Source of the DNA: Desulfobacteraceae bacterium | Lineage (GTDB): Bacteria; Desulfobacterota; Desulfobacteria; Desulfobacterales; Desulfosarcinaceae | Reading direction: 5' to 3' | Assembly: GCA_003599575.1 (NCBI GenBank) | Contig: QZKV01000196.1 | Coordinates: 1-41,593 of the forward strand | Length of the DNA: 41,593 bases | Part shown: positions 33,324 through 41,593 of the stretch, piece after piece | Layout: each line of letters begins with the position of its first letter | Numbering within the stretch: position 1 is the first letter of the stretch | Program-made: the position numbers and the translations under genes | The notes under the pieces: model-generated | Databases searched by the model: none | Seen by the model: only the letters and a program-made list of their open reading frames with translations | What the model was told of the DNA's origin: nothing

Positions 33324-34787
33324 TCATTCATCTTTTTTCTTCAGCGCACGCGCCAGTTTCTCACCCAAAGCCCCCAGGGTTGGGTTTTCGGCTTTTTCCT
33401 TGAACCGGCGCCACTCTTCTTCATCTCCGCCGTCTCTGGGCTTCAGGGAGATCTTTCTTTCGGCCGCATTGATGCTTTCAATGGTGACCGCAATGGGGTC
33501 GCCGGGCTTGAGTCGGTCGATCTGAGCCGCGTTGGCTGCGCGGCTGAGGGTTGATTTGGGCAGCAACCCCACGACGCCGGGGGCCAGGCGCACGAAAATA
33601 CCGAATTTTTCCTGCTTTTCCAAGATCCCGTCCACCGGCTGGCCCTTGACAAAATTGCGTTCGACCTCCGCCCAGGGGTCTCCTTCGGCATCCCTAAGGC
33701 TCAAGGCGATGCGCCGTTTTCCCAGATCGATCTCCTTGATCACCACCGATACCGACTGGCCCGGTTGCACCACATCAGTGGCCCTGTGGACCCGTTGGGT
33801 GTAGCTCATTTCACTGATGTGCACCAGGCCTTCGACGCCGGGCTGAATCTCCACAAAAGCGCCGAAATCGGTACAGCGGGTCACCTTGCCCTGAATTTTA
33901 TGCCCGGGACGGATGTGTTCTGCCAGACGGTCCCAAGGATCGCTTTCCACCTGCTTGGAGGAAAGGGCGATTTTCGAGCCCTTCTTGCCCTGTTCGATGC
34001 GCAGCACCTTGACCCGCAACATTTGATTGGGTTGGACGGCATCTTCAGGTTTTTCCAAGCGCGACCAGCTCAGTTCGGAGATGTGCACCATGCCTTCAAG
34101 GCCGGGCACCAACTCCACAAAAGCACCATAGGGCATCAACCGTGTGATCCGGCCGGTATGGACTTGATCCACCGCCAATTCCTTCATAAAGGCATCGCCG
34201 GCCTTCTTGTGCTCCGCCTCCAGCAGATCACGGCGGGACAGAACGATGTTGCGTCCACTCTCGGTCAGCTTCTTGATTAAAAACAGGTAGCTCTGGCCAA
34301 CGTATTTTTCGGGCGCATCCACATAATGGGTATCGATCTGGCTGATCGGGCAAAACGCCCGCCGCTTGAGCACTTCGACCTGAAATCCGCCTTTGATGAC
34401 CTGCTGGACACGACCTTCTACAGGGATTGCCCCCGAAAAGGCATCTTTGAGCATGTCCAACCCGCCGGCCCCGGCGATTGCTTTGGACAATCGGATTTCA
34501 TTTTCATCGGCCGCGACCACATACAAGTCCAGGGTATCGCCCACGCCATAGGGCAACTGGCCTTTATCATCCTTGAGTTCTTCTATTTCCACCACGGCGT
34601 CCGTCTTTGTACCGGTATCCACGAAAACGGAGCTGTCGCTGATGGAGATGATTCTTCCATGAATTTTATCGCCGACCCGAAGATTTTCCTTCATCCCGGC
34701 GCTGTATGCTTCGAACATTTCCGCGAAGCTTTCTTCTTTTTCGTTATCGGATCCCGGAGCGTCTTTGCTGTCTTGATTCTCGGCCAT
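33324..34787 (-). CDS. S1 RNA-binding domain protein (ribosomal protein S1 homolog)
   Basis: Protein of 487 residues from ATG 34787 (GAGGTAGGTGCC upstream), made of five S1 repeats. They begin near LRVGDKIHGRIISISDSSVFVD, IPVEGRVQQVIKGGFQVEV, VHTGRITRLMPYGAFVEL, GHKIQGKVTRCTDFGAFVEI and GQPVDGILEKQEKFGIFVRL. The third and fourth carry the full GLVHISE-type motif. The ~35-residue N-terminus is acidic and disordered, and the lysine-rich tail ends ARALKKKDE. Canonical proteobacterial S1 has six repeats and ~560 residues, so this is probably a short S1 paralog rather than the main rpsA. It precedes trxB. Confidence 0.88.
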   Translation of the reverse strand: MAENQDSKDAPGSDNEKEESFAEMFEAYSAGMKENLRVGDKIHGRIISISDSSVFVDTGTKTDAVVEIEELKDDKGQLPYGVGDTLDLYVVAADENEIRLSKAIAGAGGLDMLKDAFSGAIPVEGRVQQVIKGGFQVEVLKRRAFCPISQIDTHYVDAPEKYVGQSYLFLIKKLTESGRNIVLSRRDLLEAEHKKAGDAFMKELAVDQVHTGRITRLMPYGAFVELVPGLEGMVHISELSWSRLEKPEDAVQPNQMLRVKVLRIEQGKKGSKIALSSKQVESDPWDRLAEHIRPGHKIQGKVTRCTDFGAFVEIQPGVEGLVHISEMSYTQRVHRATDVVQPGQSVSVVIKEIDLGKRRIALSLRDAEGDPWAEVERNFVKGQPVDGILEKQEKFGIFVRLAPGVVGLLPKSTLSRAANAAQIDRLKPGDPIAVTIESINAAERKISLKPRDGGDEEEWRRFKEKAENPTLGALGEKLARALKKKDE

Positions 34788-35193
34788 TCTGGCACCTACC
34801 TCTGAATTATATGTTTTGACCCGTGTGCAAGCCATGCTTGCGGTTAAAAACGGCAGTCGCTCGGTCGCTTGTATAGAAGACCATGGGCATCTTTTTCAGA
34901 AGATCCACCGGCCAACACAGCCACAGCGCATCCGCACAGAAACAAAATAGGGCCAATTCACCAAAAAACGAGTCGATTTGCAAGAGGTAAAGCCGTCCGG
35001 CAGCAATTCCGGGCCAGCAGGAGCTTTCACCCGCGCCGATGGACAGTTACACCGCCCTCGGCAATCGAGTGGCTCGAGTTGCTTGCAAATACAGGTAAAG
35101 TCCATATATTACCACCGCTACGATGATTGCCGTGCAACGGTAGAGATCGCGCGTTGATAAGAATCATTTTTGAAGTACTAAGGAGTTTTTACG
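34788..35193. other. Divergent intergenic region with candidate htpX promoter
   Basis: No gene was recognised in this 406-nt divergent gap. A candidate sigma-70 promoter for htpX is TTGCAA (35083-35088), a 16-nt spacer and TATATT (35105-35110). It lies ~85 nt before the htpX ATG. A plus-strand open frame at 34869-35126 lacks a ribosome binding site and family resemblance. Confidence 0.4.
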
Positions 35194-36123
35194 ATGGGCA
35201 ACCAATTGCGTACCACTTTTCTGCTCGCCGTCCTCACCATTTTAATCGTTTGGATCGGGCGGATCTTCGGCGGCCCCCAGGGCATGTTTATCGCTCTGCT
35301 GTTTGCGGCGGCAATGAATTTTTTCAGCTACTGGTACTCGGACAAAATCGTCCTGCGCATGTATCGGGCGCAGGAAGTTACACCCCAGCAAGCCCCCGAG
35401 TTGTATCAGATGGTGTCCGATCTGGCCCGCAGCGGCGGACTGCCGATGCCGCGGGTATTCATCATCCCCCAGGATTCGCCCAATGCGTTTGCCACCGGCC
35501 GCAATCCGGAGCATGCGGTGGTGGCGGTCACGCAGGGGCTGCTCAAATTGATGAACCGCGAGCAACTCAAAGGTGTCCTGGCGCACGAGATGGCCCATGT
35601 CAAAGGCCGGGACATTCTGATCGGTTCCATTGCGGCCACACTGGCCGGAGCCATCATGATGCTGGCCAGCATGGCCCGCTGGTCGGCTCTCTTCGGCGGG
35701 ATGGGGCGCAGTGATGACGACGGCCGTTCAGGCGCCCTGGGTATGATCGTGGTGGCCATTGTGGCGCCCATCGCAGCGCTCGTCGTTCAAATGGCTGTCT
35801 CGCGCTCGCGCGAATACCACGCCGATGACCTGGGCGCCCGGATCGCAGGCAACAATGAGGGGCTGGCCAGCGCCCTTGAGAAACTGGGCGCCTACAGCAA
35901 ACAGCTCCCCATGCAGGCCAATCCGTCCACGGCCCACATGTTTATCGTCAATCCGCTGTCCGGCCGGTCCATGATGAGCTTGTTTGCCACGCATCCGCCC
36001 ATTGAAACGCGCGTGGCCCGTCTGCGCGGTATTGCTTCACAGCCGGTGCAAGGTTCATCCAAAACCGCGCCTCCGCTGGATCCGTCGGATCGGGGAAGGG
36101 CTTTTTGGGACAGCCTGAGATGA
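35194..36123 (+). CDS. htpX: Zinc metalloprotease HtpX
   Basis: Inner-membrane M48-family protease of 309 residues that degrades misfolded membrane proteins. Two N-terminal membrane helices (~8-22 and ~30-47), the catalytic zinc motif HEMAH at 131-135, two further helices (~145-160 and ~185-203), and the third zinc ligand in SREYHADDLGA (~207-217) are present. The block QDSPNAFATGRNPEHAVVAVTQGLL (93-117) is diagnostic of HtpX. The C-terminus after FATHPPIETRVARLR is a short tail. The start follows AAGGAG 8 nt upstream. A strong terminator lies 48 nt downstream. Family members are often heat- or envelope-stress-induced. Confidence 0.95.
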   Translation: MGNQLRTTFLLAVLTILIVWIGRIFGGPQGMFIALLFAAAMNFFSYWYSDKIVLRMYRAQEVTPQQAPELYQMVSDLARSGGLPMPRVFIIPQDSPNAFATGRNPEHAVVAVTQGLLKLMNREQLKGVLAHEMAHVKGRDILIGSIAATLAGAIMMLASMARWSALFGGMGRSDDDGRSGALGMIVVAIVAPIAALVVQMAVSRSREYHADDLGARIAGNNEGLASALEKLGAYSKQLPMQANPSTAHMFIVNPLSGRSMMSLFATHPPIETRVARLRGIASQPVQGSSKTAPPLDPSDRGRAFWDSLR

Positions 36124-36171
36124 ATACAGCCGGTTCAGCGATGGCCCATTCCGGCAAAGCGTTTAAATTAC

Positions 36172-36197
36172 AAAACCCGGTCCGTGGACCGGGTTTT
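36172..36197 (+). terminator. Strong bidirectional intrinsic terminator
   Basis: AAAACCCGGTCC (36172-36183) and its exact complement GGACCGGGTTTT (36186-36197) form a 12-bp stem with A and T tracts at both ends. It closes htpX on the plus strand and, by symmetry, the minus-strand small-protein pair ending at 36223. Confidence 0.92.
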
Positions 36198-36222
36198 ATA
36201 TGGTGATGGCGCACGCTGGCGG

Positions 36223-36417
36223 TTAAATCGTACATTCCTTGCTGCGGGGCGAAAAAAGAAAAGCAGCGGCGGCTATAAAGACCGGTATGGACAACAAAAT
36301 GCCGATGAACGGCAAAACGGTCACGCCGATGACGATGAGTCCCAGGGCCATGAAGAGCAACGCGGCGGCGATGCCGACGCTGGCCGGCCGTTCAATAAGA
36401 CAATCGATTCGATTCAT
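36223..36417 (-). CDS. Small two-helix membrane protein
   Basis: A 64-residue protein beginning MNRIDCLIERPASVGIAAAL. Two adjacent hydrophobic segments cover roughly residues 15-34 (GIAAALLFMALGLIVIGVTV) and 36-54 (PFIGILLSIPVFIAAAAFL), ending with a short basic tail, so it is a predicted inner-membrane hairpin. The ATG is preceded by AAAAGGAGGTCTGCCCC, a very strong site. It starts inside the stop of the preceding cysteine-rich gene (ATGA, 36414-36417), so the two are translationally coupled. The family is not known to me. The bidirectional terminator at 36172 lies just past its stop. Confidence 0.8.
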   Translation of the reverse strand: MNRIDCLIERPASVGIAAALLFMALGLIVIGVTVLPFIGILLSIPVFIAAAAFLFSPRSKECTI

Positions 36418-36617
36418 GGGGCAGACCTCCTTTTAAGAGGAGCATTTTTGTAATGACAGGGCCGGCAAGCCGATCGTTCTTTGCGGCACACCGCACAACG
36501 TTCGTGACTGCAGTGTTGACAAGTGAAGCAGTCCGGGCATAGGTGTTTTTGACCCTCGGGAGTATGCTCGGGAACATACACTTTACCTTTGATTCCCTTT
36601 ACCCTTTGCCAAGCCAT
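36414..36617 (-). CDS. Small cysteine-rich CxxC protein
   Basis: A 67-residue protein with eight cysteines arranged as CxxCxxCxxC (27, 30, 33, 36), CxxC (41, 44) and CxxC (51, 54). This strongly suggests zinc or Fe-S binding. The N-terminus reads MAWQRVKGIKGKVYVPEHTP. There is no signal peptide. ATG 36617 has a GGGGCGG-type ribosome binding site and a candidate promoter just upstream. It overlaps the membrane-protein gene by 4 nt. I recall similar CPDCFxCQxC proteins from Desulfobacterales. A role in redox sensing or as a partner of the coupled membrane protein is only inference. Confidence 0.78.
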   Translation of the reverse strand: MAWQRVKGIKGKVYVPEHTPEGQKHLCPDCFTCQHCSHERCAVCRKERSACRPCHYKNAPLKRRSAP

Positions 36618-36647
36618 TGCTGCCGCCCCTTCAATTTTTATAATCCC

Positions 36648-36675
36648 ATCCTATGATGGCTTTCGGGGTTGTCAA
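36648..36675 (-). promoter_or_regulatory. Candidate sigma-70 promoter of the cysteine-rich/membrane protein pair
   Basis: On the minus strand a perfect -35 TTGACA (plus 36670-36675) and a -10 TAGGAT (plus 36648-36653) are separated by 16 nt, with the start codon 31 nt further on. Confidence 0.5.
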
Positions 36676-36822
36676 TGCAGGTGGCTTCTCGTGGATGGAT
36701 TTTCTTTGGCAGAAATGAATTGCCCGACAGGATTTCCGTATTGAATGAGGTGATTGAAGCCAGAATAGAAACGGATAGGGCCACCGCTTTCTTTTCATCG
36801 CCCGGCCCGAATTGAAACAACT

Positions 36823-38658
36823 ATGCATTTGAACGCCACCATCAGCACGGCCCTTCAAGCCTTGCGCAGCGATCTGCCGCAGGCGGCCGATCTCCTCAAG
36901 CTGGATCTATCGGATCACTTGCAGCCATGGATACATGCTTTGGATATGAAGCTGCTGCCCAAGTTTCAACCGGACTTTCCCCTGGTGGTGGCCGTTTGCG
37001 GCGGTGGTTCGGCAGGCAAATCGACGCTGTTCAACAGCCTGATCGGTCATGCGGTTTCGCCGACCGGCGGCCGAGCCGGGTTGAACCGGCGCGTTCTGGC
37101 CGCCTTGCAGGCGTCTCATTTGCGCCAAGCAGCGCTGTTTGCTGCGCTGGCCCATGTTTTTGGCGCCGACTTGCAACCCATGACCGATCCCGTGCAGCTC
37201 ACCACTCCGGGCAATCCGCTCTATTGGCTCGGTTCCGGCAACCCGCCCAATGTGGTGCTTCTGGACACACCCGACATCGACACCGGCGCGCGGGGCGCCT
37301 ATGCCAACCGGGAGCTGGCCCGCCGTAGTCTCGAGAGCGCCGACGCCTTTATCTACATTTTCACCAATGCCACCTATAACAACCGTGACAATACCGATTT
37401 TATCGCCCGCCTGCTCACCGGCATGGGCACCCGGCCCTGCTATTTGGTTTACCGGGTTTATCCCAGCTTCAGCGATGAAGAGGTCCGTGAACATGCACTG
37501 ACCACGGCAGCCAACATTTACGGTGCCGACTACGGGCGCTATGTGCTGGACATTTATCGCGCCGATGACGATAACCGGGTGGCCGCGGGGCAGCACCCGA
37601 TGATGTTGCGGTCCCTCAGCGGCGGCATGACTCTGAACGGCGCGCTGGCCGCCCTGGATGTGGGGCGGCTGCGGCGGGAACTGCTGCATTCGATGTTGGG
37701 GGATGCAATGGCGCAGGCGGGCAACATGCATCAGCAGCTCCGCGATGCCCAGACCTGGTTGACCCGCTATATCGAAGCGCTCGAATCTGCCCAGCGCTTG
37801 AGCGTACAGCAGGCCCTGTCGCATTTCCCATTAGATAGGGTTCTGCGTCGTTTCGCCGAGATTTGGGTGGCCACCGATCCGCCCCATATCAAACTGATGC
37901 GCCGGACCGGCCAGGTGGTGGAATGGCCGCTTAAACTGATGTCGTCGGCCATACGCCTGGCGCGCAGCGACAAAGCCCCCCACCCATCGGCCGGCGCGGA
38001 AGATCCCACGGATCTATTGGCCTTTGACCTGCTGCACGCGGCCAATTTGCTTTATCAGACCACCATGGCGGAGCGCATTCAAACCGACCAGACCTCGCTG
38101 GATGCCCATCCTGTTGTGCGCGCCACCCAGGAGAGGCTGCGTCACAAGGACTGGCAGTCCGCTTTGACCCACATACAAAACCAAAAGGAAAGGTTGCTGA
38201 GCTGGTCGGGACAGTTGCAGAAGGATTTGACAGATCTGGCCAATACCCTGCGCCGGCGTATGCGGCTGGTCGATCAGATCCGTCAGACATTCGCGGCCCT
38301 GCTCAATGTGGTTCCCGCCACCGCCGCCATCACCTATATTCTGCACACCGGTGATCCGGCCGGCGCCGTTGGCATAAAGGTCAAACTGACCGGGCTGCTG
38401 GGGCTGCATGATCTGTACGCCCTGATCGCCATTCCCGCCACGGCCGGAATGAAAAAGGCCGACCAGCAGCAATTGGAACAGATGCTGGCCCCCCTGGCGC
38501 GGACTTGGCTGGCGCATAAACTTACGGCTGTGCAGGCGCTTTTCGAGCAGCGGATCACCGGTGAGGTGCTCCAAGCCGCGCGGGCGGCCCATGCTCAGGC
38601 CGCCGAACGACTCGACCGCATCGCGCAGCAATTGGCGGTGTTGAAGGAGACGGCATGA
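36823..38658 (+). CDS. Dynamin-like GTPase, first of a tandem pair
   Basis: Large GTPase-domain protein of 611 residues. The P-loop GGGSAGKST is at residues 60-68 and the G3 motif DTPD at 148-151 (PPNVVLLDTPD). The usual G4 motif (N/T)KxD is not visible: the expected strand reads RPCYLVYRVYPSFSDEE, so guanine specificity may be altered or lost. After the G domain come long helical segments (~285-330 and ~430-490) and a hydrophobic stretch (~495-545; LLNVVPATAAITYILHT, LHDLYALIAIPATAGM) that could contact membrane, as in bacterial dynamin-like proteins. The ribosome binding site is weak. Its stop overlaps the second GTPase start (ATGA, 38655-38658). The exact family is unresolved. Confidence 0.85.
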   Translation: MHLNATISTALQALRSDLPQAADLLKLDLSDHLQPWIHALDMKLLPKFQPDFPLVVAVCGGGSAGKSTLFNSLIGHAVSPTGGRAGLNRRVLAALQASHLRQAALFAALAHVFGADLQPMTDPVQLTTPGNPLYWLGSGNPPNVVLLDTPDIDTGARGAYANRELARRSLESADAFIYIFTNATYNNRDNTDFIARLLTGMGTRPCYLVYRVYPSFSDEEVREHALTTAANIYGADYGRYVLDIYRADDDNRVAAGQHPMMLRSLSGGMTLNGALAALDVGRLRRELLHSMLGDAMAQAGNMHQQLRDAQTWLTRYIEALESAQRLSVQQALSHFPLDRVLRRFAEIWVATDPPHIKLMRRTGQVVEWPLKLMSSAIRLARSDKAPHPSAGAEDPTDLLAFDLLHAANLLYQTTMAERIQTDQTSLDAHPVVRATQERLRHKDWQSALTHIQNQKERLLSWSGQLQKDLTDLANTLRRRMRLVDQIRQTFAALLNVVPATAAITYILHTGDPAGAVGIKVKLTGLLGLHDLYALIAIPATAGMKKADQQQLEQMLAPLARTWLAHKLTAVQALFEQRITGEVLQAARAAHAQAAERLDRIAQQLAVLKETA

Positions 38659-40409
38659 TCGAGCGGGAACTGGCCACGCTCAGCGCGTTGGGGAAACTGG
38701 AAGAACACCTGTATGCCATGACCGAACTGACCGAAAGGCTGCAGCAGGTGCCGCTTTGGCTGCCTTCGCACGGGCTGGCCAAGCAGGCTGCCGAAGCTCA
38801 TCGCATGATGGCGCGCATGCAGGCGCGCATGGACCGCCGACTGGTGGTCACCTTAATCGGGCCTTCCGGCGCGGGCAAATCCACCTTGCTCAACGCCTTG
38901 GCCGGCGTCGACGACCTGTCGCCCGCGGGCAACCGGAGGCCTACCACCCGCGGGCTGGTGGTGCTGGCCGATGAGGCCGAAGCGGTCCGTCAACTGCTCG
39001 GACCGCTGGACGAAACGAGGGTGGCGGTCCGATCAAGCCGGGCCGCCGACCTGCTGTCCCACATGGTCCTTATCGATACGCCCGATACCGACAGCACGCA
39101 AAGCGATGCGCATTGGCCTTTAATCCTGCACGCCGTGGCGCATTCGGATGTCCTGATCTGCGTATTTGATGCCCAGAACCCCAAACGCCGCGATCACGCC
39201 GATTTCATGGCGCCGCTGGTGCGGAGCTTTCATGGCGCATCCCTGGTCGCAGTGGTCAACCAATGCGACCGGCTCGATGCGCAGGAGCTGACCGGTGTGA
39301 TTGCGCCCGAGTTCCGGAGCTATCTGCAGCAAGCCTGGGAGATGCAACCGCAGGCCCTCTTGATGACATCGGCGCGCCGCCATCTGCGTCAACCACAGTG
39401 GGACCCCCAGGCCCTCCCGCGCCACGACCTGGATCAATTCGAGGAGTTGCGGCGAATGGTGTTTGACACCTTCAACCGGCCCGGATTCGGACAGGACCGC
39501 CGATTGGCCAATACACGTCAGATCCGCGAATTCATGCAAGCCCAGGTACACCAGGCGGTCGAACAGGACCGGCCTGCCCTTCAGAAGGCGGCCCATCATA
39601 TCACGGCCGCCGAGCAGCAAGCCTTGCGCCAGGCCGTGGAAAGCCTGCGGGCCGATGACCGGCGCATGCTTCTGGGGGTCAACGTCCGCTTGTATCAAGC
39701 ATTGTCACAGCGCTGGGTGGGGCCGGTGGGCTGGATCGTCGCCATCTGGTCGCGTCTCATTCTTTTCGGCACCGGGTTGGCCGCCCTGGTGCGCTTCGGC
39801 AATCCGCTGCATCAGATCTGGGGCCTGATCTCATCGTGGCGACGGTATAAAGAGAGCAGCGCCGCCCTCGATTCACTCGCAGACCAGACCCGCGTGGATA
39901 CCGCGCTGCAATCTTTCCAGCAAGCGTGGTGGACCCAGTGGCCTGATATCGGCGAGCTTTTGATTCAGGGGCGTTTTGATCCCAAGGTGCGCCGAATGGA
40001 GGTGCAGGATGGACCCAGTGTCGGGCGCGTGGCCCGCAGCCTATGGACCGACACCCTGGACAGCGAAATTGAACGCAGCGCCAGGCATTTGAGCCATGCC
40101 GCCCTGCAAACCGTATTCAACCTGCCCAGCCTGGCCCTGCTCGGCTACGTGGCGTGGTTGACCGCGTCGCGCTTCCTGACCGGCGCCTATTTGAGCGGAG
40201 ACTTTTTCCTGCACGCCCTGCTCGCCATTGCCGTGGTTCTGTTGCTCAGCTTTTTTATCTTCCAGGTGTTCGCCCGGCTGGCGATCAGTCGCGAGCGTAT
40301 CCAGCGTCGCGCCTTCCGGACGGTCGAGCGCGCCATAAGCCACCATCCGCTGCTGGCCGGCAAAGAAGTGGCCGAGCAGGTGTCCAAAGTGTTGGCCTTG
40401 AGCGCTTAG
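38655..40409 (+). CDS. Dynamin-like membrane GTPase, second of a tandem pair
   Basis: GTPase of 584 residues translationally coupled to the preceding gene. The P-loop GPSGAGKST is at residues 69-77, a switch-I threonine lies in RRPTTRG (~95-101), G3 is DTPD at 141-144, and a G4-like NQCD is at 202-205, so unlike its partner it retains a recognisable G4. Hydrophobic segments at ~352-375 (VGWIVAIWSRLILFGTGLAALV) and ~490-545 (LPSLALLGYVAWLT; LLAIAVVLLLSFFIFQVF) indicate a membrane-anchored protein. Tandem, unequal dynamin-like GTPases acting as a heteromeric membrane-remodelling pair are known in bacteria; that role is inferred. Function is otherwise unknown. Confidence 0.86.
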   Translation: MIERELATLSALGKLEEHLYAMTELTERLQQVPLWLPSHGLAKQAAEAHRMMARMQARMDRRLVVTLIGPSGAGKSTLLNALAGVDDLSPAGNRRPTTRGLVVLADEAEAVRQLLGPLDETRVAVRSSRAADLLSHMVLIDTPDTDSTQSDAHWPLILHAVAHSDVLICVFDAQNPKRRDHADFMAPLVRSFHGASLVAVVNQCDRLDAQELTGVIAPEFRSYLQQAWEMQPQALLMTSARRHLRQPQWDPQALPRHDLDQFEELRRMVFDTFNRPGFGQDRRLANTRQIREFMQAQVHQAVEQDRPALQKAAHHITAAEQQALRQAVESLRADDRRMLLGVNVRLYQALSQRWVGPVGWIVAIWSRLILFGTGLAALVRFGNPLHQIWGLISSWRRYKESSAALDSLADQTRVDTALQSFQQAWWTQWPDIGELLIQGRFDPKVRRMEVQDGPSVGRVARSLWTDTLDSEIERSARHLSHAALQTVFNLPSLALLGYVAWLTASRFLTGAYLSGDFFLHALLAIAVVLLLSFFIFQVFARLAISRERIQRRAFRTVERAISHHPLLAGKEVAEQVSKVLALSA

Positions 40410-40446
40410 TCAAATTTCCGGTTAAGCGAATCGTCACGATGAATCC

Positions 40447-41289
40447 CTAATCGGAAAGCGTCAAGGACCGGGTAAAACGCGCCTGCAAGGCCTCCATGAT
40501 GCGCAGCGTGAACCGTCCCGGGCGACCGTCGCCGATAGGGGTGTCGTCCATCTGCACCACCGGCATCAGGCCCTTGTTGGTTCCGGTAATAAAGACTTCC
40601 TGGGCCGTGCGCAATTCGGTTAGGGGCAGATCGCGGATTTCAATGGGCATCAGTCCCCCGGCGATATCCAGCACCACCTGGCGGGTGATGCCGGACAGAA
40701 TGCCGCGGCCGGGGGTAATCAACCGGTTGTCAATGACGGCAAACAGATTGCTGGTGGTGCCTTCGAGGGCATGGTCGTGACGATCGACGTAAACCGCTTC
40801 AACAGCCCCTTGCGCCTTGCTCTGGCGCAAGGCCATGGCGGCCGCCAGATAATCCAGGCTCTTGGCGCCCGGCATGCGGCGTTCGGCACGCACGGTCACT
40901 ACCTTGACCCCTTTGTCGTACCATTCGGCCGGTAGCTTGGGCAGCGGAGTGACCAGCACCAGCAGCCGGGGGTTGCCCTGCGGCGTCATGAAATCAGGGC
41001 TGGAACCGCCGGTGACGATGATGCGGATGTTGGCCTCATCAAAGTTGTTGCGGGAAAGAGTTTCCAAGGCCGTCCGGCAAATGTGCGCGTGCGACCACGG
41101 CAGATCGAGGTCAATCTGGCGGGCCGAATCGATCAGCCGCTGGACATGCTCTTTCAGGAACATCGGTCTGCCGGAATAGGTGCGCAGCAGATCAAAAACC
41201 CCGATGCCGCGCAATACGGCCAGATCATCCACGGGAATTACGGCCTTTTCAGCCGGCAGAAATTCTCCATCCACGTAAAAAACAGCCAT
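40447..41289 (-). CDS. Class IV aminotransferase (D-amino acid / branched-chain aminotransferase family)
   Basis: PLP-dependent aminotransferase of 280 residues from ATG 41289, with GAGAGGGG upstream; a GTG 15 nt earlier is an alternative. The opening VFYVDGEFLPAEKAVIPVDDLAVLRGIGVFDLLRTYSGRPMFLKEHVQRL is typical of fold-type IV enzymes. The PLP lysine lies in RMPGAKSLDYLAAAMAL (~residue 144-160). The glutamate/phosphate-binding region is EGTTSNLFAVIDNRLITP, followed by GILSGITRQVVLDIA. IlvE, Dat (D-alanine transaminase) and PabC share this fold and I cannot separate them by eye. It is convergent with the GTPase pair. Confidence 0.9.
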   Translation of the reverse strand: MAVFYVDGEFLPAEKAVIPVDDLAVLRGIGVFDLLRTYSGRPMFLKEHVQRLIDSARQIDLDLPWSHAHICRTALETLSRNNFDEANIRIIVTGGSSPDFMTPQGNPRLLVLVTPLPKLPAEWYDKGVKVVTVRAERRMPGAKSLDYLAAAMALRQSKAQGAVEAVYVDRHDHALEGTTSNLFAVIDNRLITPGRGILSGITRQVVLDIAGGLMPIEIRDLPLTELRTAQEVFITGTNKGLMPVVQMDDTPIGDGRPGRFTLRIMEALQARFTRSLTLSD

Positions 41290-41593
41290 CGCAACCCCTC
41301 TCACCGTTTATGCCCCTCTATCTTTACCGCAAGGTCCGCTCCAACTCAAGATCGACACGCAATCCGCCGGCGCTGCGTCATGTCAGGCGTTTCACAGCTG
41401 GCCGAAATTGCCATTCAGCGTCCGCATTGCCAGTTTGTCTGACCCTCGACGTTCAGGGCCAACGGGCGGCTTGCGGTCGCCGGGGGGCGGGCCAAATTTT
41501 TTGGGTCTCCTGAGCGCCGGAAATAACCGCCAACAGGGCATCTTTCAATTTCGCGGCAATCCAGCCTGAAGTAGCATATCCGGATCCACACAC
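41290..41593. other. Right-edge region, no gene confirmed
   Basis: No complete gene is visible. On the minus strand an open frame enters from the right edge and stops at TGA (41453-41455), giving 46 codons that include GYATSGWIAAKLKDALLAVI. This could be the C-terminus of a gene lying mostly outside the window, but the remaining Pro/Arg-rich residues look non-coding, so I do not annotate it as a CDS. Confidence 0.35.

Noticed and set aside
34869..35126. 85-codon plus-strand frame before htpX
   Set aside because: No ribosome binding site and a low-complexity, basic composition; the region more likely holds the htpX promoter.
41453..41593. Minus-strand frame entering from the right edge
   Set aside because: Only 46 codons are visible and the last third is Pro/Arg-rich without any motif; not enough to call a partial gene.

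Overview
This is a GC-rich, gene-dense chromosomal segment that reads as a deltaproteobacterium, most likely a sulfate-reducer-type member of the Desulfobacterales (Desulfobacterota). That placement is inferred from several small protein families I associate with that group, from a probable selenoprotein, and from overall gene style. No 16S or other marker gene is present. I see no rRNA, tRNA, CRISPR array, insertion sequence or prophage.

Layout, left to right. (1) 316-6782: a five-gene oligopeptide/dipeptide-type ABC importer (binding protein, two permeases, two ATPases). It is preceded by a decayed tandem copy of the binding-protein gene that has lost its middle. (2) 6882-9942: a small RR-rich protein on the minus strand, an OFA-type MFS transporter and an unrecognised protein. 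(3) 9983-14130, minus strand: a GlcD-type FAD oxidase, a DJ-1/PfpI protein and a YgiQ-family radical SAM protein. (4) 14315-17267: pyrR-moaB, a glycerophosphodiesterase, and a small outer-membrane protein with a possible sigma-54 promoter. (5) 17313-24390, minus strand: a complete cobalamin uptake block, in transcription order btuF-btuC-btuD, then a cobalamin riboswitch with an intrinsic terminator, then btuB-exbB-exbD-tonB. BtuB would bind B12 at the outer membrane, TonB-ExbBD would energise it, and BtuFCD would carry B12 across the inner membrane.

(6) 24517-32066: yceH, a secreted hypothetical protein, a HAD phosphatase, an OsmC-family gene interrupted by an in-frame TGA, a 49-residue protein, a CBS-pair protein, a YkgJ-type cysteine-cluster protein, an RlmI-type rRNA methyltransferase, a Desulfobacterales-type conserved hypothetical, and a tandem ribbon-helix-helix protein whose promoter lies inside a long inverted repeat. 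(7) 32269-36617: trxB behind an S1-domain protein, htpX with a strong terminator, and a translationally coupled pair of tiny proteins (one membrane, one with eight cysteines). (8) 36823-41289: two overlapping dynamin-like GTPase genes and a class IV aminotransferase.

The most notable observation is at 26880-27347. An OsmC-family protein carries TGA exactly where the family has its first redox cysteine. A 7-bp hairpin sits 12 nt downstream with its loop 19 nt from the TGA, matching the expected geometry of a bacterial SECIS element. It is therefore probably a selenoprotein that ordinary gene callers would split into two fragments. The second most notable is the tandem-RHH regulator with a textbook sigma-70 promoter embedded in a 9-bp inverted repeat (32085-32123), which suggests autoregulation.
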